A stretch of 5,828 bases of DNA from Lachnospiraceae bacterium. GTDB lineage: Bacteria > Bacillota > Clostridia > Lachnospirales > Lachnospiraceae. The stretch is taken from contig DPJQ01000060.1 in NCBI GenBank assembly GCA_003542935.1, positions 1 to 5,828 on the forward strand, in the 5' to 3' direction. The notes under the pieces were generated by a model, which was given only the letters and a program-made list of their open reading frames with translations, ran no database searches and had not been told where the DNA came from. The translations under genes were made by a program, and so were the position numbers. Shown here piece by piece: positions 1 through 4,440 of the stretch (position 1 is its first letter; the number at the start of each line of letters is the position of its first letter).

Positions 1-1
1 A

Positions 2-2713
2 ATATATCTGGCCGGAGGCATAGCGGCGGGCATGTCGGCCAGTAGCGCCGTGACGAACGCGGCCCGGAAACTTGTCGGCGATGCAAAAAAAGCCGCAAAT
101 AAGGAGGCCGGCATCCACAGTCCCAGCCGCGTGTTCCGCGACCAGGTGGGCCGTTTCATCCCCGCGGGCATGGCCCTGGGTATGCTGGCCGGCGGGAAAG
201 AGGTATGGCAGGCGTCCAGAGGCCTGGCAAAGGCCTCGCTGGATGCCGCCAAAGAAGAGCTGGAGATCCATTCCCCTTCGGCGAAATTCAGAAATGCTGT
301 CGGCAAACAGATCGCCAGGGGTACGGCTTTCGGCATATCGGCGGGGAAGGGCGAGGCCGTCAAAGCCTCAAAAAGCCTGGCAAAGGACGTGTATGAATCG
401 GCAGTTTCCTGGGTGGATGCCTACAGGGCCAGCCATAGGATTTCCCTGGAAGATGAAAAATATTTCTGGGAGCAGCTGGCAGGGACGGTCAGGAAGGGTA
501 CGGATGGGTATAAAAAGGCCATAAAAGAGATGAACGCCATAGATAAATTTGAGGCTGCGGTGAACGGCAAAGTGAAAAGCGGCTTCGGCGTCTCCAAAAC
601 TACGAAATCCGGGAAAAAGACTAAAAAGAAATCCACCTCGGATTACCAGGCCGACGTGGTCTCCGCCGCACAGCAGTGGATGAACAACTATAAGGTGATC
701 CATGAGACGTCCCTGGCAGAGGAGGAATATTACTGGCAGCAGGTCATAAAGAAGCTGGAAAAGGGCAGCAAGAAACATACCCAGGCCTGGTATAATGCCC
801 AAAAGGAATTAAAAACCGTACAGGAGGCGCAGAAAAAGCAGCAGGAGGATACCTATGCGGCTATCGTAAGCAGTGCGGAAAAGCATGTAAGCCGTAAAAA
901 GACGCTGGACAAAATGTCCCTGGAGGAGGAGCAGGCTTACTGGGAAAAAATACTGGGGAAACTCCAGAAGAACGGCGGGAAATATACGGATGAGTGGTAT
1001 GCGGTTCATGGAAAGATACAGTCTGCCAAAGAAGCAGTAGAGGAGGCAGCAGAGGCCAGGGCAGCCGAACAGGAGCGGAGGAGGGCGGCCCAGGCAAGTG
1101 TACAGAGTTCTCTCCTGGACCAGTATAAAGTGTACAGGAAAGTGTCGCAGAAAGCGGAGATGGAGTACTGGGATGCCGCCCGGGAGCAGTTCACAGAGGG
1201 GACGAAAGAACGTATTGAGGCGGATAAGCAATATTTTGAGGCGAAACAGGAGTATGAAGAACAGTCTGCGAAACTGACGGAGGAACGGGCGGAGAAGGAA
1301 AAAGAAATCCAGGATGCACTGATCGAAAAAGAAAAGGAACTAAAAGCCGCCTATGATGATGCGGTAAAAAGCAGGAAATCGGAGATCCTCTCATCCATGG
1401 GCCTGTTTGAAGCCTGGGACTCGGAGGGGTATAAGCCGGATAAGCTGATGCGGAATTTAAAGACCCAGGTGGAGGGCCTGAAAGTATGGGAGCAGACGCT
1501 GAAAGAGTTGGGGCAAAAAGGCCTGTCCCAGGAGCTCATGGAGGAGCTGAAAGCCATGGGCCCGGATGCCGCGGCAAGCCTCTATTCCCTTAACGAGATG
1601 ACGGAGGAGCAGCTGGCGGAATACAATGCCTTGTGGACGGAGAGGAATGAGCTGGCCCTGAAGCAGGCCCGGGAGGATAACGAGGCGTTTTATAAGGAGA
1701 CCGACGACAGCATCATGAAGGCCCGCAGGGCCGCCCAGGATGAGATGGATGCCCTCAAAGCGGACTACCAGGCGGCGGTAGCGGAATTGAATACAGGCCT
1801 GTCTGACGGCCTCAGAGGGCTTGTGGAGCAGTCCGCGAAGATCGGGGAGGAGATCGTATCCAACCTGGTGAACGCTATCAAGGATGCCACGGACAGCAGT
1901 GGGACAAGTGCGGCTTTACAAAAAGCCCAGGAGACGATAAACAGCAGTGCCAATTCAGCCAATACGGCGGTATCCCCCGGCACGGCGCCGTCCGGGAACG
2001 CGTCATCCGGCAGTGAGGCATCTTCATCCGGCACATCCGGCAAAAAGAAAGAAGATAAGATCCTTACGATCATCAATACGGGGACAAGCCGGTCGAAAAA
2101 ACTTACTGCGGCGGAAGAAAAAGAACATGCAAAACTGTGGAAATATCTTGTGAAAAAGTACGGAAAAGCCCCGGGTAACAAGATCTATAAATCCCTGGGC
2201 AGCGAACTGGGGGTAAAGACCAGCGACACCGTAACAGGGGCACAGAAAGACAGCATCTTAAAAAAGCTGAAGCTGAAAGGATATTCCTCCGGTGTGCTGA
2301 ACCTCCGGCAGCATGAACTGGCCTGGACCCAGGAGAAGGGCCCGGAGGTCATCGTGCGGGATGACGGGGCCGTGCTTACCCCGCTGGCGGCGGGCAGCAG
2401 CGTGATCCCGGCCCGGCTCAGTAAAAACCTGATGGAGTGGGGAAAGACGACGCCGCGGGCCTATCTGTCCGGAGCGGCCAGGTTAAACCGTCTGGTAGAC
2501 GGCAGCAGGCAAAAGAGCACAGTGGTAAATGTAGATAACCGCGGGATCCTCCAGGCCCTGGAGCGGATCCTGGCCGGGATCGAACAGATCGCCAGCACAA
2601 GCGGCCCGGGCCAGGTAGTACTGGATACGGGGGCCCTGGTAGGCGAGTTGCAGCCGGCAATGAGCAGGGAGAATGCGGCAGTGATGATCAGAAGGAACAG
2701 GGGGCGGAGATAA
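2..2713 (+). CDS. Phage tail tape measure protein, C-terminal part (5' end outside window)
   Basis: The reading frame is already open at base 2 (reads IYLAGGIAAGM...) and runs to TAA at 2711-2713, giving about 903 residues. The ATG at 32 is only an internal Met because the preceding codons continue the same repeat pattern. Numbering from that Met, residues 28-104 carry two IHSPS-type repeats (IHSPSRVFRDQVGRF and IHSPSAKFRNAVGKQ), a signature of Firmicutes tape measure proteins. Residues about 120-411 hold four longer helical repeats with conserved Tyr/Trp. Residues 410-610 are charged, coiled-coil-like and rich in Glu, Lys and Ala. Residues 622-674 form a Ser/Gly/Ala linker. Residues 761-797 contain QEKGPEVIVRDDGAVLTPL and SVIPARL, the typical tape measure C-terminal 'EKGPE...VIPA' module. 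In this family the protein spans the tail lumen and fixes tail length. A Dit-like gene downstream fits this role. No lytic transglycosylase or peptidase motif is visible in this portion. Confidence 0.93.
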   Translation: MYLAGGIAAGMSASSAVTNAARKLVGDAKKAANKEAGIHSPSRVFRDQVGRFIPAGMALGMLAGGKEVWQASRGLAKASLDAAKEELEIHSPSAKFRNAVGKQIARGTAFGISAGKGEAVKASKSLAKDVYESAVSWVDAYRASHRISLEDEKYFWEQLAGTVRKGTDGYKKAIKEMNAIDKFEAAVNGKVKSGFGVSKTTKSGKKTKKKSTSDYQADVVSAAQQWMNNYKVIHETSLAEEEYYWQQVIKKLEKGSKKHTQAWYNAQKELKTVQEAQKKQQEDTYAAIVSSAEKHVSRKKTLDKMSLEEEQAYWEKILGKLQKNGGKYTDEWYAVHGKIQSAKEAVEEAAEARAAEQERRRAAQASVQSSLLDQYKVYRKVSQKAEMEYWDAAREQFTEGTKERIEADKQYFEAKQEYEEQSAKLTEERAEKEKEIQDALIEKEKELKAAYDDAVKSRKSEILSSMGLFEAWDSEGYKPDKLMRNLKTQVEGLKVWEQTLKELGQKGLSQELMEELKAMGPDAAASLYSLNEMTEEQLAEYNALWTERNELALKQAREDNEAFYKETDDSIMKARRAAQDEMDALKADYQAAVAELNTGLSDGLRGLVEQSAKIGEEIVSNLVNAIKDATDSSGTSAALQKAQETINSSANSANTAVSPGTAPSGNASSGSEASSSGTSGKKKEDKILTIINTGTSRSKKLTAAEEKEHAKLWKYLVKKYGKAPGNKIYKSLGSELGVKTSDTVTGAQKDSILKKLKLKGYSSGVLNLRQHELAWTQEKGPEVIVRDDGAVLTPLAAGSSVIPARLSKNLMEWGKTTPRAYLSGAARLNRLVDGSRQKSTVVNVDNRGILQALERILAGIEQIASTSGPGQVVLDTGALVGELQPAMSRENAAVMIRRNRGRR
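113..346 (+). repeat. IHSPS-type protein repeats in tape measure protein (period about 51 residues)
   Basis: IHSPS begins at 113 and again at 266, exactly 153 bases (51 codons) apart. Each copy is followed by F-R-(D/N)-x-V-G-(R/K) and then a glycine-rich G-x-A-x-G segment. The first codons of the window (AGGIAAGM, bases 11-34) look like the glycine-rich end of another copy, so at least three copies probably exist, the first mostly off the left edge. Such repeats are common in tape measure proteins of Firmicutes phages. The number of copies is thought to track tail length, but that link is inference here. Confidence 0.75.
389..1264 (+). repeat. Four degenerate helical repeats in the tape measure protein
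   Basis: Four copies of a 55-75 residue unit can be aligned by eye, starting near bases 389, 641, 848 and 1097. The pattern is: Tyr-rich start, S/A-A-x-x-W, then Y-(R/K)-x-x-H or an equivalent, S-L-x-(E/D)-E-x-x-Y-(F/W)-W, a (K/R)-(K/R)-G turn, then W-Y-x-A/Y-F-x-A, and a Glu/Lys tail. Key cores are SLEDEKYFW, SLAEEEYYW, SLEEEQAYW and KAEMEYW. The fourth copy is the most divergent. The units are predicted long helices joined by a short Gly-containing turn. I see this as an internal protein duplication inside the tape measure, with no evidence of a separate domain function. Confidence 0.6.
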
Positions 2714-2735
2714 TACCTGGTAGAAAAAAGAATAA

Positions 2736-2764
2736 TTGCCCGCACGATAAAAACATGTTATAGT
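2736..2764 (+). promoter_or_regulatory. Predicted sigma-A promoter of the toxin mRNA
   Basis: The -35 box TTGCCC (2736-2741) is followed by 17 bases and then the -10 box TATAGT (2759-2764), which predicts transcription from about 2770/2771. It lies 22 bases after the tape measure stop codon and is the first A+T-rich DNA after that gene. It can transcribe the small toxin gene independently of the late tail operon. The spacing is optimal and the -10 is one base off consensus, while the -35 is only partly consensus. The same TTGNNN-17-TATAGT design recurs on the opposite strand at 3062-3090, which supports the call. Confidence 0.7.
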
Positions 2765-2770
2765 GGCAAT

Positions 2771-2869
2771 ATGGGAAACCATAGAGCTAAGGCGGCTGCC
2801 CTCCATCCCGGAGGGGCTACCCTCCGGATATCATACCCTTGTGGTGCGAGAGTAAGGAGGGTGTTGCTT
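2771..2869 (+). promoter_or_regulatory. Structured 5' leader of the toxin mRNA with anti-Shine-Dalgarno segments
   Basis: This is the roughly 100-base untranslated leader between the predicted transcription start and the toxin ATG. The extreme 5' end can fold as TATGG-GAAA-CCATA (2770-2783), a short stem closed by a GNRA-type loop that could protect the RNA end. GGAGGG at 2810-2815 can pair either with CCCTCC at 2799-2804 or, better, as CCGGAGGG (2808-2815) with CCCTCCGG (2820-2827) around a GCTA loop. ACCCTCC (2819-2825) is perfectly complementary to the ribosome binding site GGAGGGT (2856-2862). A second, weaker anti-SD, ACCCT (2835-2839), can pair with AGGGT (2858-2862). Long, translation-limiting leaders are typical of type I toxins. 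The pairings are read directly from sequence, but which one forms is inference. Confidence 0.6.
2854..2861 (+). promoter_or_regulatory. Strong ribosome binding site of the toxin, likely sequestered
   Basis: AAGGAGGG ends 8 bases before ATG 2870 and is a near-perfect match to the 16S anti-SD. It decides the start of the 39-residue toxin over the in-frame upstream ATG at 2771, which has no ribosome binding site and would sit at the very mRNA end. Its core GGAGGGT is complementary to ACCCTCC in the leader (2819-2825) and also to ACCCTCC near the 5' end of the predicted antisense RNA (complement of 3022-3028). Confidence 0.8.
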
Positions 2870-2989
2870 ATGTATGTTACATATGAGGAGCTAATCCAAA
2901 TTGGAATATTCATTTGCACCCTTGTGGGTTTGTGTTACACGATCTTCAGGGGAAAAAGAAAATGGCCGCCAACTACTCCCAATAGTTGA
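2870..2989 (+). CDS. Small holin-like type I toxin (TxpA/BsrG-like one-helix membrane peptide)
   Basis: This is a 39-residue peptide. It begins MYVTYEEL, has one hydrophobic helix at about residues 9-26 (IQIGIFICTLVGLCYTIF), then a basic RGKRK segment at 27-31 and a short WPPTTPNS tail. Known type I toxins of the TxpA/BsrG/YonT group and the 'putative holin-like toxin' family (Hol_Tox) share exactly this plan: a short N-terminus with T-Y-E-x-L, one transmembrane helix and a positively charged C-terminus. They act at the cytoplasmic membrane. The family call rests on this pattern and on the surrounding RNA architecture (own promoter, long leader, convergent antisense RNA), not on a search. It is not a likely tail protein. 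A small phage holin is the main alternative, but it has only one helix and no adjacent endolysin is visible. The last 11 or so codons and the stop overlap the predicted antisense RNA, and the final codons form half of that RNA's terminator hairpin. Confidence 0.82.
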   Translation: MYVTYEELIQIGIFICTLVGLCYTIFRGKRKWPPTTPNS

Positions 2990-2992
2990 CGG
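2953..2992 (-). terminator. Intrinsic terminator of the antisense RNA, embedded in the toxin 3' coding end
   Basis: On the minus strand CCGTCAACTA (2992-2983) pairs with TAGTTGGCGG (2975-2966) around a 7-base loop, followed by CCATTTTCTTTTT (2965-2953), a good U-rich tract. Ten stem pairs include one G-U. In the plus-strand RNA the same position becomes a C-A mismatch and no U tract follows (CTTACATC). The signal is therefore directional and stops the antisense RNA but not the toxin mRNA. The hairpin covers the toxin codons for PPT through the TGA stop. Confidence 0.8.
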
Positions 2993-3055
2993 CTTACATC
3001 ATATGTTAGCTTGATGTATTTGGAGGGTAGCCGCTTCTATGGCTTTCCCTTTGTT
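2953..3055 (-). ncRNA. Predicted antisense RNA antitoxin, about 100 nt, convergent with the toxin mRNA
   Basis: A minus-strand promoter (3062-3090) points leftward, predicting a start at about 3054/3055. An intrinsic terminator (2992 down to about 2953) ends the RNA inside the toxin 3' codons. The RNA is fully complementary to the last roughly 11 toxin codons and to the region just downstream, so it can pair with the toxin message in cis, as RatA does with txpA and SR4 with bsrG. Its 5' part carries GCGGCTACCCTCC, which includes an anti-SD block. An internal stem TACATCA/TGATGTA (3018-3012 with 3001-2995, loop of 10) can be extended by CGGCT/AGCCG (3033-3029 with 2993-2989). It encodes no convincing protein. 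Existence and size are predicted from paired promoter and terminator signals, and transcription is not proven. Confidence 0.75.
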
Positions 3056-3061
3056 AGTGTT

Positions 3062-3090
3062 ACTATAGCATACATAGAAAGGACTTTCAA
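3062..3090 (-). promoter_or_regulatory. Predicted sigma-A promoter of the antisense RNA
   Basis: On the minus strand the -35 box TTGAAA (3090-3085) is followed by 17 bases and the -10 box TATAGT (3067-3062). The -35 is closer to consensus than the toxin promoter's TTGCCC, with the same spacing and the same -10. That would make the antisense RNA the stronger transcript, as expected for an antitoxin that must be in excess. The relative strength is inference from consensus match. Confidence 0.75.
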
Positions 3091-3091
3091 T

Positions 3092-3115
3092 AAAATTGGG
3101 ATAAAAATATCCCAA
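3092..3115 (-). terminator. Perfect 8-bp hairpin, possible minus-strand terminator shielding the antisense promoter
   Basis: TTGGGATA (3096-3103) and TATCCCAA (3108-3115) form a perfect stem around AAAA. On the minus strand it is followed by TTTTATT, which resembles a short intrinsic terminator. On the plus strand no T run follows. It sits just upstream of the antisense -35 box, so it could block leftward read-through into the antisense RNA or simply stabilise the 3' end of a rightward message. The stem is A+T-rich and the U tract short, so the terminator call is tentative. The hairpin itself is certain. Confidence 0.45.
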
Positions 3116-3203
3116 AAGTAAGATCAGAGCAGTTCGGCATCCGGTAGACTTTGTGAAAATCCCGGAGTATGAGCAGATGCGGCTGCCAACGGAAACGCAG
3201 TAA
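3108..3203 (+). pseudogene. Coding-like remnant ending in TAA (possible truncated 3' end of a lost gene)
   Basis: From the stop TAA at 3102-3104 one frame stays open to TAA 3201-3203 and reads ...AVRHPVDFVKIPEYEQ then MRLPTETQ. The composition looks like real protein, and base use returns to the G+C-richer style of the phage genes right after the A+T-rich cassette ends. I see no ATG with a ribosome binding site that could start it; internal GTG 3153 and ATG 3177 lack one. It may be the tail of a gene cut when the toxin cassette arrived, or chance. I do not recognise the protein. Confidence 0.3.
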
Positions 3204-3221
3204 ATAAGGATATGTTATCAA

Positions 3222-3244
3222 GGGGACGCACAGCGTCCTCTTTT
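3222..3244 (+). terminator. Plus-strand intrinsic terminator just upstream of the distal tail gene
   Basis: GGGGACGC (3222-3229) pairs with GCGTCCTC (3233-3240), eight pairs including one G-U, around an ACA loop and followed directly by TTTT (3241-3244). It is the first clear rightward terminator after the toxin gene and would give a toxin message of roughly 470 bases from 2771, while also being able to stop tape measure transcription. It ends only 9 bases before the distal tail ribosome binding site, so partial read-through, antitermination or a separate promoter must supply the downstream tail genes. Confidence 0.7.
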
Positions 3245-3269
3245 CATATGCAAAAGGAGGGATACCATC

Positions 3270-3992
3270 ATGAAAATCAATGGATGGGACGTCAGTTGCG
3301 CCGGCGCAAAACAGTGTAACGTGACTTTTGGGAATCACGGCATAAGCAGCGCCAGCGAGTGGATCCGGGCAAGCCCGGTGCCCGTATTTTTCAGGAATGA
3401 TATCGGTTTTAAGTCGCTGAAGATCGTCCTGCTGATCAAGAAAAAAGGAGGCAGGGAGACACTTCTGCGGGCCAGGAGCGAGATACTTTCCAGGCTGCTG
3501 GAACCTGTGGAGATTGTGCTGGACAACTACGCCAACTGTTTTTACGGGATCCTGGAGAAACATTCCGCCCAGGAGAATGTTATGCGGCGGTGGCACACGC
3601 TGACGCTGGAACTTAATTGTTACGAATGCGGCAGACAGGTGACGGAATCCTTCACAGAGACAGATCAGGTGACAGTGACCAATATGGGAAATCTCGTCAC
3701 ACCGGCAGTTATTGAGGTCACGCCTTTGTCCGGAACTGCCACTCTGTCAGTGACGGGGATCTGCCGGGATGCAGACACAGGGGAAAATCTGCCCGTAGTG
3801 CTGAAGAACCTGAAGACGGGAAAAACAGTAACGATCGATGGGGAGACCGGCCTGATCACAGAGGATGGGGCATTAAAAGCAGGTGATACGGAGATCTGGG
3901 CCCTTCCCACCCTCCTGCCCGGGGACAACAGGATCATTTTAGATAATAAATGGATGGAGCTGACAGTAAAGTTCCGTCCGCGTTTCATGTAA
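3270..3992 (+). CDS. Distal tail protein (Dit-like, siphophage tail family)
   Basis: The product is 240 residues, starting at ATG 3270 behind AAGGAGGG (3254-3261) with 8 bases of spacing. The N-terminal half (residues 1-125) is a mixed beta segment that includes RASPVPVFFRNDIGFKSLKI and ends WHTLTLELNCYE, as in the Dit ring domain. The C-terminal half begins VTNMGNLVTPAVIEVTPLSG (137-156), the N-x-G...(P)-x-I-x-(I/V) signature opening the galectin-like domain. It continues with TVTIDGETGLITEDG (186-200) and LPTLLPGDNRIIL (212-224), the conserved 'LP-x-L-x-PG-x-N-x-I' element. In siphophages Dit hexamers join the tail tube to Tal and the receptor-binding proteins. It lies after the tape measure and before Tal as expected, although the toxin cassette intervenes. 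Six cysteines are present with no obvious metal-site pattern. Length is near the family's usual 230-260 residues. Confidence 0.8.
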   Translation: MKINGWDVSCAGAKQCNVTFGNHGISSASEWIRASPVPVFFRNDIGFKSLKIVLLIKKKGGRETLLRARSEILSRLLEPVEIVLDNYANCFYGILEKHSAQENVMRRWHTLTLELNCYECGRQVTESFTETDQVTVTNMGNLVTPAVIEVTPLSGTATLSVTGICRDADTGENLPVVLKNLKTGKTVTIDGETGLITEDGALKAGDTEIWALPTLLPGDNRIILDNKWMELTVKFRPRFM

Positions 3993-4002
3993 GGAGAAGA
4001 TT

Positions 4003-4425
4003 ATGAAAATGAAATTGAAAGATGCAACCAGGCATTACGCCGGCCTTGCCGGGGTGGGAGACCTTATTTTACCGTCAAAATTAAGTTTTGCGGTATCCAG
4101 AAATATGGAAAGCCTGCAGGCAGAGGTTGAGCGCACGGAAAAGGAGCGGAAAAAGCTGTGTGAGCGTTACGCGGAAAAGGACGCTGCAGGCAAGCCGGTT
4201 ATGGCCGACAGCGTGGTGGACGGTAAAAAAACCAGGGAGTACAAAATGGATCCGGAGGGCATGGAAACGGTTAACGAGGAATACCGGGCCCTGTTGGATA
4301 CGGAGGTAGATATCCGCATTTCTACAGTAAACGCGGAGTGTATCCGCCAGTGTGAGGAAAACGAACGCTACAGTATCCCTTCTGCGCGGCAGGTCGCCGC
4401 CCTGGCGTTTATGCTGGAGGAATAA
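4003..4425 (+). CDS. Small phage tail-operon protein, possibly DUF1617-like
   Basis: The product is 140 residues. The Shine-Dalgarno AAGGAGAAGA (3991-4000) overlaps the previous stop codon, and ATG 4003 follows at short spacing. The sequence is soluble, charged and mostly helical: MKMKLKDATRHYAGLAGV at the start, then a helix rich in Glu/Arg/Lys (residues 35-58), a small loop with AGKPVMADS, a second helix around YKMDPEGMETVNEEYRALLD and a C-terminal SIPSARQVAALAFMLEE. Short proteins of this plan beside Dit and Tal genes in Firmicutes phages are often annotated DUF1617. I match it by overall pattern only, and function is unknown. A chaperone or small baseplate component would fit the position. 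It has no signal peptide or membrane segment. Confidence 0.8.
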   Translation: MKMKLKDATRHYAGLAGVGDLILPSKLSFAVSRNMESLQAEVERTEKERKKLCERYAEKDAAGKPVMADSVVDGKKTREYKMDPEGMETVNEEYRALLDTEVDIRISTVNAECIRQCEENERYSIPSARQVAALAFMLEE

Positions 4426-4440
4426 GAAAGGGGCCGCCCT

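Larger units (their letters stand above)
2759..3067. repeat. Long imperfect inverted repeat bracketing the toxin gene
   Basis: The left arm is 2759-2804 and the right arm is 3022-3067. Best-matched blocks: GGGAAA-CCATAGA (2773-2785) against TCTATGGCTTTCCC (3036-3049), with one extra base in the right arm, and GCGGCTGCCCTCC (2792-2804) against GGAGGGTAGCCGC (3022-3034), a 13-bp match with one difference that is still a G-U pair in RNA. Both arms begin with TATAGT, the two -10 boxes. In the toxin mRNA the arms allow 5'-to-3' long-range pairing, a recurrent feature of type I toxin messages that keeps them untranslated. In DNA they make the start of the antisense transcript a near copy of the toxin leader. 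The arrangement could also reflect an inverted duplication or a small mobile cassette. No flanking direct repeat is obvious. Confidence 0.85.

Noticed and set aside
32..34. ATG 32 as the true start of the tape measure gene
   Set aside because: The frame is open to the left edge, upstream codons (LAGGIAAG) continue the repeat pattern, and the sequence before ATG 32 has no suitably spaced ribosome binding site for a new gene.
72..524. A 150-residue plus-strand frame inside the tape measure gene
   Set aside because: It is out of frame with strong tape measure motifs, and its product is Arg/Pro/Trp-rich noise.
2771..2989. A 72-residue reading frame starting at ATG 2771 and ending with the toxin
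   Set aside because: The first 33 codons are the structured leader, which has no ribosome binding site at 2771. This ATG lies at the predicted transcription start, while ATG 2870 has a near-perfect site.
2759..3067. Insertion sequence or transposon interpretation of the inverted repeat
   Set aside because: There is no transposase, no target-site duplication was found by eye, and the arms coincide with promoters and transcript starts, so an RNA-regulatory explanation is simpler.
3087..3596. A 169-residue minus-strand reading frame
   Set aside because: It overlaps the well-supported Dit-like gene and the antisense promoter, its product looks like random sequence, and no minus-strand ribosome binding site or neighbouring minus-strand genes support it.
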